Below are positions 1 to 9,200 of a stretch of 64,000 nt of DNA, one piece after another; the stretch's first letter is position 1, and each line of letters starts with the position of its first letter. The notes beneath the pieces are model-generated. The model saw nothing but the letters and a program-made list of their open reading frames with translations. It was not told the origin of the DNA and ran no database searches. The stretch lies in NCBI GenBank assembly GCA_023269235.1, contig JAHFTW010000006.1, positions 45,271-109,270 on the forward strand, in the 5' to 3' direction. The stretch is from Thermoplasmata archaeon (GTDB taxonomy: Archaea; Thermoplasmatota; E2; JACPAO01; JAHFTW01). The position numbers were made by a program, and so were the translations under genes.

Positions 1-73
1 TCGCGCCGAGGTCATCTGTGCGGAGTGCGGCACCGTGCTAGGAATCGTCGTCGCGCACGGAAACGTGCCATAG
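1..73 (+). CDS. 3' end of the Cys-pair protein gene that is complete at 56396-56755
   Basis: The window opens inside a gene; these bases are the last 24 codons and stop of the protein read completely at 56396-56755. The fragment holds a CxxC pair (C-A-E-C) and ends in TAG at 71-73, just before the convergent minus-strand gene. It is cut by the window edge, not truncated biologically. See the entry at 56396. Confidence 0.75.
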   Translation, partial: RAEVICAECGTVLGIVVAHGNVP

Positions 74-108
74 GCCCCGTAGGGGTCTTCCTCCCGCGAG
101 GCCTACGG
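71..108. terminator. Candidate bidirectional terminator between convergent operons
   Basis: A 7-bp inverted repeat (CCGTAGG at 77-83, CCTACGG at 102-108) with an 18-nt loop spans the stop codons of the plus-strand gene (71-73) and the minus-strand gene (103-105). A nested CCCC/GGGG hairpin at 75-85 is followed by TCTTCCTCCC in the plus direction. Only about 30 bp separate the two operons, so this is the obvious place for transcription to end from both sides. There is no clean U-tract, so this is an inference. Confidence 0.5.
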
Positions 109-384
109 CTCGGCCGTTTCCGGCGCCGCCCCGGGCCGGCTCTCGCCAGGGCCAGCGCCGGGCTCGGCCGGCGCGCTCTCCTTCATCATCTCCTTCAGCG
201 TCTCCTCGCGGCCGTCGAAGAACCCGGACTGACGATTGAACGACTCGATGAGCTGCTCCCGCCGAGCCCTCACGGACTTCTCCTGAAGGTCGAGCTGGGC
301 GAGCTGCACGTTGAAGGACTGCGCCATCTCCTCGCGCTGCTTGCCGAGGAGCGTGAGCTTGGCCGCGATGTCGGTGGGTGTCAT
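103..384 (-). CDS. Small coiled-coil protein, last gene of the leftward late operon
   Basis: A 93-aa protein. Residues 1-60 are predicted helical and coiled-coil-like, rich in Gln, Glu and Leu, with the stretch KQREEMAQSFNVQLAQLDLQ; the tail is Pro/Glu/Ala-rich and probably disordered. The start is set by a strong ribosome-binding site (AGGAGGG four to five bases before ATG), one of the best in the genome. It directly follows the receptor-binding gene, where tail-fibre chaperones or lysis accessories often lie, but I do not recognise the family. An identical copy is at 56785-57066 because the molecule is circular. Confidence 0.75.
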   Translation of the reverse strand: MTPTDIAAKLTLLGKQREEMAQSFNVQLAQLDLQEKSVRARREQLIESFNRQSGFFDGREETLKEMMKESAPAEPGAGPGESRPGAAPETAEP

Positions 385-392
385 GGTCCCTC

Positions 393-3300
393 CTAAGAAA
401 TGAGCCCGTGCGCGCGGCAGCGGGCGAGAAGTGCGTTTAGCTGAGTGATGGCGGTGGCCGCGTCTGTCGCGTCGGCGACGGCTGCGCCGCGGGAGCCGAC
501 GACCTGATTCCCGTTGCAGTAGAACGCGGACCCCGCGGAGACGAGCCCCCCGGCCGTGATATTCGTGCCCGCGGTCATGTAGGTCGTGGCGGTGACGTAC
601 TGCGTCGAGGCGACGTGCCCGGTGACGGCGATATCCCCGGACTCCAGCAGTCCCATGATCGCGACCTTCCCGCCCCCGATCGTCCCGTCGGTCGAGCATT
701 CGACCGTCGCGCCATAGCCGCTCTTCTGCGCCGTGAGGCCGACGACGTTGCGCGCCCCCGCGCTCGCGTAGGTCCCACCGATCCACGTCGAGCCGTTGAC
801 GAACCCGAAGCTCGACGTTCGGCCCGCGCCCCCCGGCGGAATCCAGATGCCGTTACTGTCGAGCGTGACATTCCCCGCGAGGACCGTCAGGCTCGTTCCG
901 TCCCACAGGAACTTGTCCTTCAACGAGAGGCGGCCCGACCCGTCCACATAGAACGCGGTCGTCGTCCCGCCGTAGATCGCGGCCCCGACGTAGATCTTGT
1001 TCGAGGCGGGCGTCGCGCTCGAATGAAGGTAGATGCCGCCCGAGTAGAGGTCGGCCGCTCCGATCGTCCAGCCACCGATCTGTCCTGAGGCTGCGGTGAT
1101 CGCTCCGGTGAGCGCGAGCGCGCTCCCGTCCCACGTCAGCTTGTTCCCCGCAGCGTCCCCGAGCGAGAACTTCTTCGCCCCCGCCACGTCGCCGAGCCAG
1201 AAGCCGGTCCCGGTGTCGTACGCCGTCTGCCCCGCGCGGATGCAGGCTCCGGACCCGGCGGCAAGCTCCGTCGCTCCGATCGTCCAGCCGCCGATCGCGC
1301 CGCTCGCGGCGGTCACGGCTCCGGTGAAACTGGCGTTCCCCGCGGCATCGATGCTCACCTTCGTCGTCGCGTTGTGGCCGATGCGGACGCCGTTCGTGGG
1401 GTCCACCTTCACCCATGCCGCGGTCGGCACGCCAGCGGCGAAGCCGTACTCGTTCGTGGCGTACCCGTAGAGGCCGTTCAGGTTGCCGATCGCCCAGCGT
1501 GGCGACCAGTCGTTGAACGTCGCGCTGTTCCGCACGTTGCCGACGATCGTTGGGCCGTACTCGGTCGCGGCTTTCGTCCCGCGCACGGAGTAGAGGTCGA
1601 TAAAGCCGTTCCCCGTCGTCCCGGTGTCGACGATCGCGCTTCCCGCCGGCCAGTCATTCGCTCCCGTGCCGTCGAGGTTGCGGACGACGACGTAGGCGTA
1701 GGGTCCGGTCCCTGTCGGGCCGGAGGTCACGCTCATGAACTCCACCTGCTGCGCGCCCCCCGGCGCGGCCTTCAGGTAGAGGATGTTGCCCGCAGCGATG
1801 CTGTTGTGCTCGACGTAGAGCGTGGTCGCCGCAGCCGCCAGAGCCGCCGTGAGCTTCGTCGTCGGCGCGACGAGGACGTTCCCTCCAATCGTGGCGATGG
1901 TGTTCTGGGCGACGAGCGTCTCCACGCGCAGCTCGGCCGCGTAGAGAGAACGCCAGCGGGTCGCGTTCGCGCCGAGGTCGTAGGTCCACGTCGTGCCCGG
2001 GAGGGTGTGGCCGCTGGTGTCGATCACCAGCCTCGTCGCAGCGGCCGTCGCGTCGTAGATGGAGAAGTGCTCTTGCGTGACACCAACAATCCCGGCTGTG
2101 AGCCGGTAGACGCGCGCCCCCGTACTAAGCGTGTTCTGCACGGCGATGACGGCCGTCACCGGATCGTTGGCTCGAGAAAGGAAACCGCCGACACCCGTAC
2201 CGTCAACGATCATTCGGTAGCCGGCGGGCACGCTCGTCGTCCCGACGCTGACGTTGCCACCGAGAGGGTTGATCGCTATGTCTCTTGCGGCGGTCGCATA
2301 GCGGGCCTGCATCCACACCGGATACGGAGCCGCGCTGTCCACGCCGAACGCTAGCTCTTCCCCGGCATTGTTGATGATGAACGGGGCGAAGGCGTTTGGC
2401 GCTAGCGAGGGTGCTACGTTGGTGGCGTAGTAGCTGGTCAATCGCCCGGCCGGGCTCGGCGTCCCGACGCCGACGTTTCCGGTGGCCGCCTCGACGGCCA
2501 TCCACGTTCGGGCCGCTCCGCTTTCGGTGCCCTGCCCCGTGCGGAAGTAGACCTTCCCCGCCGCGTGCGTCTTCAGGTCGAAGTAGATGTCCCCGGTATT
2601 GAATGGGATGATTCGGACACCCTTCTGCGCGCCCGTCGCGAGGGTGACGTCGTCGCCGATCAGGAAACCCTTCGAGAAGGCCGTGTCGTAGAGGTGGACC
2701 ATCGCCGAGGCGGCGGGCGACGCGGTCCCGAGCGTGAGCCGCTTGTTCGTCTCATCCCACATCAGCGCCGCCGTGTGGGTCAGCTTCCCGGCCACCGTGT
2801 CCCACACCGCGATCTCGCCGCTCGCCGGAGCGGGCGTCGCGGGCGTCTCGACGACGACGGTCGCGGGAGGGGTCGGGACGCTCGAGGAGTGCGCCGCCTC
2901 AGAGAGCGTCACGCCCGCGGAAAGGTTCAGCGCCAGCGAGCGCAGCCGGAGGATCGCGACGTAGCCGTCGCCCGCGTAGTCGATGTTCGTCTGGTTCCCG
3001 AGAGCGTCGAAGGTAGCCGTCTGCGTCTCGAAGACCTTCGGCTTCAGGCTCACCTTCCACGTCGGGTCCGCAGCGAAGCGCGAATCGCCCGAGGGCGAGG
3101 AGGGATACTCGGTGTAGCCCGGCGTGTCCCACGTCGCCGCGGTGCCCGCGGGCCAGACGCGGATGAGCACGTCCTTGACCCACTGGAACGTCGGAAGCTG
3201 CCAGGAGAACCCCAGGTAGACGGTCGTCACCTTCGAGGTCGGCGTAACTGCGGTGATTTCGCTTTCGGGCGTCGCGCGCGTCGGGACGACGAGGTCGGGA

Positions 3301-4679
3301 GGCGTGTCGAAGTAGCCGTAGTCGGGGAGCGCGCCGCCGGTGGACCCGGGCGGCGTCCAGGTCGTCGTGTCGTACCGCCGGAGCGCGAGGTTCACGCGGT
3401 CGCCGTTGTAAGCGAAGCGGGTGACGAGGAAGTCGACGCCCGAGAGCCCGAGGCTCGTCAGGTTGCAAGTGACGCGCGAGCCGACCTGGAGATGGAGGTT
3501 CGTCGCGGTGACCTCGCACTCGAGCTCCTGCTCAGACCAGATGTCCTTCGCGATCCGCCAGAGGGCGCGAATCGCCATGGCCTCGGTCTGGAGCCCGTGG
3601 AGCTTGTAGACGGCCGCGTCGCGGATCGGCGCGCCCGCCTCGACCTCCGGGTGCCGAACCTCGACGGTGCGGATGGCCCAATCGCTCGCCGGGTCGACCC
3701 ACTCGGCGCGGAAGCGGTTCGGCCGGTCGACGAGGCCGGCGCCGCCGCCGAACGTCATGCGCGGCTGCGTGCCATCGACGATGTCGTCGTCATTGATGAT
3801 CGCCGCGACGTCCGCGACGGGCGCCGAGAAGTCGAGGTAGTAGACGCCTCCGTCCTCGCGCCAGGAGAGGCCGAAGTGGAGCTTCAACGTGTCGAGCCAC
3901 TGCTCGGCGCCCGAGGCCGCCGTCATCCAGAGGTTGAAGGTGTACCGCTTCGCGCCGTCGACGAGCTCGTCGAAGTAGTCGGCGGCCGCGATGACGCTCG
4001 CCCACGAGATGACGGTCGGCGAGAGGTCGCCGTACTGAGGAAACGTCCGGAGGTCCGCAGCCGCGAGAGCCGGGTTCGTGGAGTAGGCGCACTTCAGGGG
4101 GTCCGGGTACTCGCCCGCCCCCCAGGCTCCGAGCCGCGGGTCAAACAGAAGCCGGCCACGGAAGATTCCGGCGGGGCTCCACGGCTTCGAGTTCTTCGTC
4201 TCGATATAGGCCGCGGCGAGGCCGATCGTGCCTCCGAGGTGCCCCGTGGGCGTCGTGAGCGTACCGAGCGTCGTCTCGATCGCTCGGAAGTCGGACGTCG
4301 TCGCGCCCTCCCAGCTCTCGATCGCGTCGATCGGCCCCTCGGAAATGATCGCGAGGTACTTCCCGAAGCGCATCCCCGAGTAGGAGTCCTGGGAAGCCAT
4401 CGCGAGGTCTGGCGAGAGGCGACACCGGCCGAAGAGGATCGGGACGCGATGCGTCGGGCCGACGAGGGCGCTCGCGGTGACGGCGTTGCTGCCGCCGCCG
4501 AGCGAGCGGTCTCCGCCGGGGGTCGGCGCGACCGGGCCGCTCGGGAGAGGCGGGTCCGTCCAGCCCGGGTATTTCCGCGGCCCGACGGGCGTCTCCGTGC
4601 GGTCGGGCTTCGGCGTCGCACCGCCACGGCCGGCGCCGGGACGAGGGTTCACGGGCGTCGTCGGGCCCCGGCTGCTCAT
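393..4679 (-). CDS. Tail tip protein, gpJ-like with fibre/receptor-binding C-terminus
   Basis: A 1428-aa tail-tip protein expected to cap the tail and bind the host receptor. After a Pro/Gly-rich first 80 residues comes a region typical of gpJ-like central tail proteins (VPILFGRCRLSPDLAMASQD and the following baseplate-hub fold), then FN3-like segments with WDTPGYTEYP-type loops around residue 530. The C-terminal half is repetitive beta structure: two copies of a motif containing ITAASG-IGGWTIGA near residues 1135 and 1195, and many Gly/Thr-rich strands. It ends in a short helix with ALLARCRAHGL. The start overlaps the previous stop (ATGA). The C-terminal part is the likely host-range determinant; which surface structure it binds cannot be read from the sequence. 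Repeated at 57075-61361. Confidence 0.85.
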   Translation of the reverse strand: MSSRGPTTPVNPRPGAGRGGATPKPDRTETPVGPRKYPGWTDPPLPSGPVAPTPGGDRSLGGGSNAVTASALVGPTHRVPILFGRCRLSPDLAMASQDSYSGMRFGKYLAIISEGPIDAIESWEGATTSDFRAIETTLGTLTTPTGHLGGTIGLAAAYIETKNSKPWSPAGIFRGRLLFDPRLGAWGAGEYPDPLKCAYSTNPALAAADLRTFPQYGDLSPTVISWASVIAAADYFDELVDGAKRYTFNLWMTAASGAEQWLDTLKLHFGLSWREDGGVYYLDFSAPVADVAAIINDDDIVDGTQPRMTFGGGAGLVDRPNRFRAEWVDPASDWAIRTVEVRHPEVEAGAPIRDAAVYKLHGLQTEAMAIRALWRIAKDIWSEQELECEVTATNLHLQVGSRVTCNLTSLGLSGVDFLVTRFAYNGDRVNLALRRYDTTTWTPPGSTGGALPDYGYFDTPPDLVVPTRATPESEITAVTPTSKVTTVYLGFSWQLPTFQWVKDVLIRVWPAGTAATWDTPGYTEYPSSPSGDSRFAADPTWKVSLKPKVFETQTATFDALGNQTNIDYAGDGYVAILRLRSLALNLSAGVTLSEAAHSSSVPTPPATVVVETPATPAPASGEIAVWDTVAGKLTHTAALMWDETNKRLTLGTASPAASAMVHLYDTAFSKGFLIGDDVTLATGAQKGVRIIPFNTGDIYFDLKTHAAGKVYFRTGQGTESGAARTWMAVEAATGNVGVGTPSPAGRLTSYYATNVAPSLAPNAFAPFIINNAGEELAFGVDSAAPYPVWMQARYATAARDIAINPLGGNVSVGTTSVPAGYRMIVDGTGVGGFLSRANDPVTAVIAVQNTLSTGARVYRLTAGIVGVTQEHFSIYDATAAATRLVIDTSGHTLPGTTWTYDLGANATRWRSLYAAELRVETLVAQNTIATIGGNVLVAPTTKLTAALAAAATTLYVEHNSIAAGNILYLKAAPGGAQQVEFMSVTSGPTGTGPYAYVVVRNLDGTGANDWPAGSAIVDTGTTGNGFIDLYSVRGTKAATEYGPTIVGNVRNSATFNDWSPRWAIGNLNGLYGYATNEYGFAAGVPTAAWVKVDPTNGVRIGHNATTKVSIDAAGNASFTGAVTAASGAIGGWTIGATELAAGSGACIRAGQTAYDTGTGFWLGDVAGAKKFSLGDAAGNKLTWDGSALALTGAITAASGQIGGWTIGAADLYSGGIYLHSSATPASNKIYVGAAIYGGTTTAFYVDGSGRLSLKDKFLWDGTSLTVLAGNVTLDSNGIWIPPGGAGRTSSFGFVNGSTWIGGTYASAGARNVVGLTAQKSGYGATVECSTDGTIGGGKVAIMGLLESGDIAVTGHVASTQYVTATTYMTAGTNITAGGLVSAGSAFYCNGNQVVGSRGAAVADATDAATAITQLNALLARCRAHGLIS

Positions 4680-5587
4680 TCCTCGCCCACGACTTCGATG
4701 ACGGGGACGGTGAGCCCGCCGTAACGCAGGTTCCCGAAGTTCTGGATCGCCAGCTCGTCGGTGTCGAAGCGCACGGCGAAGGCACGCTGGCCCGTGAAGT
4801 CCATCGTGAGGACGTCGCCCGCGGTGAGCGGGAGACGCTGCACCGTGAGCGCTGCGTCTGACGTGTTGTCATCGTACGTGGCGGTCGCGATCGGGATCGT
4901 CGCGGAGGTCTCCCACCATGTCGCGGTCGGGCCGAGCTTCGAGGAGAAGACCTTCCATCCCGTCGCCCACGCGGGCGGACTCGCGGGGCGCGCCGTCGTG
5001 ATCGCCGTTGCCCCCGCCACGGTGATGTTGCTCGAGACGGTCCCGAGGATGCCGTCCCCGGCCGCTCCGACCCAACAGCACTTCACGTTCCACGTTCCGG
5101 CGGGCTTGCTCCCGGCGTTTGGCTGCGAGAGCGTCGGCGCTCCGGGGGCGTCGAAGGTGTGCTGGTCGCGAGCATTCGCGCCGGCCAAGGCGGCGAAGGT
5201 TCCGAGCCGGACGAGGCCGTTGACCTTCACCGTGACCGCCGTCGCGTTCCGGCTCGGTAGGTTGAACACCGTCTGGCCCGCCGTCGCGATGCCGACCCGG
5301 GCGTCGACGTAGCTGCGCACGGCGTCGAAGTCGAAGACGACGAACGGCAGGGCCTTCCCCTTCCGGTCGCAGAAGAAGGCGTAGAGCGCGTTGGCTTTCG
5401 TCGCCGCGTTCTCCGTGCGGGACCAGTCGAGGGATCCGAGGGTGTGGCGCGGATAGGGCCAGACGATGCGACGCTTCTCCACGCCGCTCCGCGCGGTGGT
5501 GACTTCGGTTCGAAAGGCCACGCCCGAGGTGAACCCCACGCGCGGGGCATCGGCGGGAGAGATCCAGGGGAAGGTCGCGAGCGGCAT
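4676..5587 (-). CDS. DUF2460-like distal tail protein
   Basis: A 303-aa protein whose N-terminus (GFTSGVAFRTEVTTARSGVE, then RRIVWPYPRHTLGSLDWSR) resembles the DUF2460 family of distal tail proteins found beside tape measure and hub genes. The middle and C-terminus are longer than in the basic family and Ala/Thr-rich, with a possible inserted beta domain around residues 120-240 before a final strand set. The start ATG shares one base with the stop of the gene before (TAATG), and its own stop overlaps the gpJ start, so the four tail-tip genes are translationally coupled. It probably links the tail tube to the tip. Repeated at 61358-62269. Confidence 0.75.
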   Translation of the reverse strand: MPLATFPWISPADAPRVGFTSGVAFRTEVTTARSGVEKRRIVWPYPRHTLGSLDWSRTENAATKANALYAFFCDRKGKALPFVVFDFDAVRSYVDARVGIATAGQTVFNLPSRNATAVTVKVNGLVRLGTFAALAGANARDQHTFDAPGAPTLSQPNAGSKPAGTWNVKCCWVGAAGDGILGTVSSNITVAGATAITTARPASPPAWATGWKVFSSKLGPTATWWETSATIPIATATYDDNTSDAALTVQRLPLTAGDVLTMDFTGQRAFAVRFDTDELAIQNFGNLRYGGLTVPVIEVVGEE

Positions 5588-6291
5588 TACTCAGCCCTCC
5601 GCGTGAGCCGGATCGTCGCGGTGTCGTAGAACTGGTTCGCCACGTTCCACTCCCAGGTGATCTCGACCTCTTCGCCGGGCATGGCGCGCTGGCCGCCGAA
5701 GCGCGCCTGGTTCGAGAGAGCGACACATGCCTCGTAGGTCCGCTCCGGAGCAGTGCCTCCGCCGCAGGTCGTCGCGGCGCCCGGGTAGCCGCACTGCTGG
5801 CCCTTGAAGCGGCAATAGGTGCAGAGGCCGGAGCCGTACTCGCGGGACGGCAGGCGGCCCGTCTTCACGTCGGACCCGGGGCCGAGCGTGATCGTCGCCT
5901 CGAGCGGGGTCCACGAGGCCGTCTCGAGCCGGTAGATCCGCACGGCGCGAACGGCGGCGGGGGCGGACGAGACGACGGCCGGGTCGAACCACGCCTCGTA
6001 GAGGACGACCTCGGGATGCCGCTCGTCCTCCGCCAGGGCCGCGAGGAGCGTCGGCCAGTAGTCGTCGCCGCAGCCGATCCGGAGACTGCTCGAGCCGGCC
6101 GCGACGCCCGATGCGTCGGAGCTGATTCCCTCGACCGTCAGGACGGCGCGCTCGAACGTGTTCCCGCCGTAGACGATCGGGTCCTTCCAGTCGCAGAGCC
6201 GATGCACCGTCGGGAACCGGATCTCCACGAGCCAAGCCGTCTCGGTGACGACGTCGCTCCGGTGCGCCTCGACGTAGGGGTCGAGCGCCAT
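5587..6291 (-). CDS. DUF2163 / gpL-like tail hub protein with Cys cluster
   Basis: A 234-aa tail-tip protein. The first 140 residues look like the DUF2163 tail fold. Residues 157-189 carry C157, C160, C167, C176 and C189, followed by RFGG at 197-200. This resembles the Cys-rich C-terminus of lambda gpL, which binds a 4Fe-4S cluster in the assembled tail tip. Position between tape measure and the DUF2460-like protein fits a hub component. The cluster assignment is inferred from spacing and context, not proven. It starts with ATG two bases after the tape-measure stop. Repeated at 62269-62973. Confidence 0.75.
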   Translation of the reverse strand: MALDPYVEAHRSDVVTETAWLVEIRFPTVHRLCDWKDPIVYGGNTFERAVLTVEGISSDASGVAAGSSSLRIGCGDDYWPTLLAALAEDERHPEVVLYEAWFDPAVVSSAPAAVRAVRIYRLETASWTPLEATITLGPGSDVKTGRLPSREYGSGLCTYCRFKGQQCGYPGAATTCGGGTAPERTYEACVALSNQARFGGQRAMPGEEVEITWEWNVANQFYDTATIRLTRRAE

Positions 6292-6292
6292 G

Positions 6293-9200
6293 TCAGGCCA
6301 CCCTCGGCGTCATCTGTCCGGCGAAGCGCCGGGAGTAGGTGACGACAGCGGTTGCGGTCGTGCGCGCGGGAGTCACGGTCTCCGCGTAGTTCTCGGTCTT
6401 CGGGCCGGTGCCGGACCCGGACTCCGCGCCGGTCCCGCCGATCCCGTTCAGCTTCGAGATCGCCCGGTCGAGCGCTTCGGCGAAGCTGTTCAGCCGGGAC
6501 GTCGAGCGGTCAACGCTCGCGGAGAAGCTCGCATCGCTCCCCGTGAGAGCCGCGCCCGCCGTCGCCGTGGCCCCGGTGAAGATCCCGGCCGCGGTATCCA
6601 TCGCCGCCCGAAGGGGCGCGAGGGAGTCGAGCGCGCCCTGCCCGAGGCGCTCGATCGCCTTCCGCATTTCCTCGTCGAGGGCGCCGAGCGTGTGGGAGAG
6701 CTGGCCGATCTGCGTCGCGGCGTCGGAGACGTTCGTCGAGATGAGCCCGGTAGCGGTCTTCAGGGTCGTCTCAAGCTGGGTAGCGAGGGCCTTGGCCTGC
6801 GCGTCGAGGGCGTCGAGGGCCTCGTTCGCGAGTCCCTTCGCCCGGTCGAGCTGCTCCTGCGCCCACGCGATCGCCGCAGCCCGGTCCTTGTCGTCCTTCC
6901 CGAAGGTGCCGACGTAGCGGCTCGTCAGGCTCTGGATCTCCTGCGTGATTGCCTGGATTTCGGCGGGCGAGGTTGCGAGCTTGAGCTGGTCCTGGAGCTC
7001 CTTCACCCGCTGCGTGACGGCCCCGGCCTGGCCCCGCGCGTCCATCTCGCCGACGCCGAGCTCCCAGACCTGGGAGTCGATCGACTTGTTGACGCCGGAG
7101 CGGACCGAGGCGATGTCGGCGATGAAGGCCTTCAGCTTGCCGTAGACGTCCTCTCCGGCCGCGGCCACGTCCTCGATCGCGGTGATCTGCTCGAGGCCCG
7201 ACTTCGTCGCGGCGGCGCCGACCTTCGTCTGGATGTCGACGAGCCCGTTGCCCCAGGCTTCGAGCGGGTTCGTCCGCTCGAGTTCGGCCGCGGCGACGTC
7301 CTTCCCCATGTTCCAGAGGTTCCCGGTCAGTCCGGTGAGCCGGTCGAGGAGGGCCTTCCCGCGCGTCACCCGCTCGACGAGGACGGCGAACATCCGCTCG
7401 ATCGCGGCGGCCGCATCGGTCGAGGCCGTCTCGATCTCGGCCGGCGTCTTCGCGTTCTGGAGCTTGCCCCATGTCCCGTTGACGATCGACCAGTCGGCCG
7501 TCGTCTGGCCGCTCTCGCTGAGCGGGTTCAGGAAGGCGCGCATCCTCTCGCGCAGCCCCTGGAAGCCGGCGGAGAGCTTCTGGCCGAGCGCGTCGAGCTG
7601 CTGGAGGTAGGAAACGACGGACTGCCAGAACTGGTCGGAGGCGGCCTGTGCCTCCTGGGCCTTCTTCATCTGCTCGTCGCCGGAGTAGAGGGAGAGGGCG
7701 TCCCACTGCGCGGCGAGGTCCTGGGCGGCATTCCCGAAGGCCGCAGCCTGCCCCTTCGCGGTCTCGTCGGACCAGCCCTTCGTCAGCTCGCCGTAGGTCT
7801 TCCCCATCTCGGCGCCAAGGTCGCGGATGCCGACGACGACGCCGACGACGCCCTGGAGGTAGGCGAGGAGCTTCTCGGGATCGTCGGTCGAGATTCGCCC
7901 GGCGATCTCGCCGATCTTCGCGGCCGTGAAGCCGAGACCGGCGAGCATCTTCGGGATCGGGGCCTCGGCGTCGAAAAGCTTCTTCTCGGCCCAGAAGCCG
8001 AGCTCGTCCATGCCCGGCATCCCGTAGTTGATTCCCGGGATGCCGCCCTGGCGGTCGCGCTGGCCCGCCGGGAGGTAGCCCTTCTGACCGAACGCGGCGC
8101 TCAGGCCGATGCGCGGAAGAAGGCTCTTCAGGAGGAAGTCGGCGTCCTTCTGGATGTCCTCCTCGGAGCCGGCCGAGATCTTGAAGTTCGCTCCCGAGAG
8201 CGCCTCCTTCAGAGCCTTCTGGTAGCTCGCGATGAGGGAGGACGCCTGGTCCTTCGCGCCGACGCGGAAGATGTCGGCGAAGCCTGCGGCCTGGCCCTGG
8301 AGGATCGACTGGCCGGACCGCTCGAAGGCCGTCGTCGGGGCTTCCACGGTGCCGGTCCAGTAGCCGGGCCTCTCCTCGCCGTTCCTCTTCGTCCAGGGCT
8401 GGACGAAGTCCCAGCGCGTCGCGCCGGCCATCGCGCCGAGGGAGCCGGACATGGAGCGCTCGGTGTTCTTGTTGAAGACGCCCCCGATGATCGCGCCGAT
8501 GAGGGCGCCGATGATCGTGCCGATGATCGGGACGACGGAGCCGGCCGCTGCGCCGAGGCCGAGCGCCGAGCCGACGCCCGAGATGACGCCGGCCGTCGAG
8601 CCGAGGGCGAGGCCCCCGACCGCGCCGAGCGCGCCGCCCCACTGGTTCCCGGCGCCGCCCGACCCGATGCCGGACCCGAGACCGAAGCCGGTCCCCGCCG
8701 CGCCGACGTACCCGAGCGCCTTCCCCCACCATCCCCCGGACTTCGACCCGGAGCCGGGCGCGCCCATGATCCGGCCCCACTGGTCCGTCGAGGTCACGCC
8801 GGGAGTACCCGACCCGGAGGCGTTCCCCATGTCAATCTGCGTCCGGATCCACCGCTGCAGGAGGTCGCTCATGAAGCGGGAGGCGGTCTGGAGGATCGAC
8901 TGCCACAGGTTCTTGAAGACGTCCTTCAGCGAGTCGAGGCGCCCGGAGAGGACGTTGAAGAAGAGGTCGTCGAAGGAGCGAGTCATCGCCGACCAGACGC
9001 CGTTGACGGCGGAGGCGGCGGACTCGGCGGCCGTCGGGATCGTCGCCATGATCCCGTAGATCGCGCCCATCGCCCCCTCGCCGTAGGTCTTCCCGAAGCG
9101 CACCATCGCGTCTCCGGTTTCCTTCAGCGCGTCGCGCGCGTTCAGGAGCCCGAGAGAGACGCGCCGCTTGATGTCCTCGGCCATGGCCCGCCAGTCGCCC

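Noticed and set aside
2565..4724. A 719-codon plus-strand frame opposite the tail tip gene
   Set aside because: Same antisense-type composition, no motif, and complete overlap with a clear tail protein.
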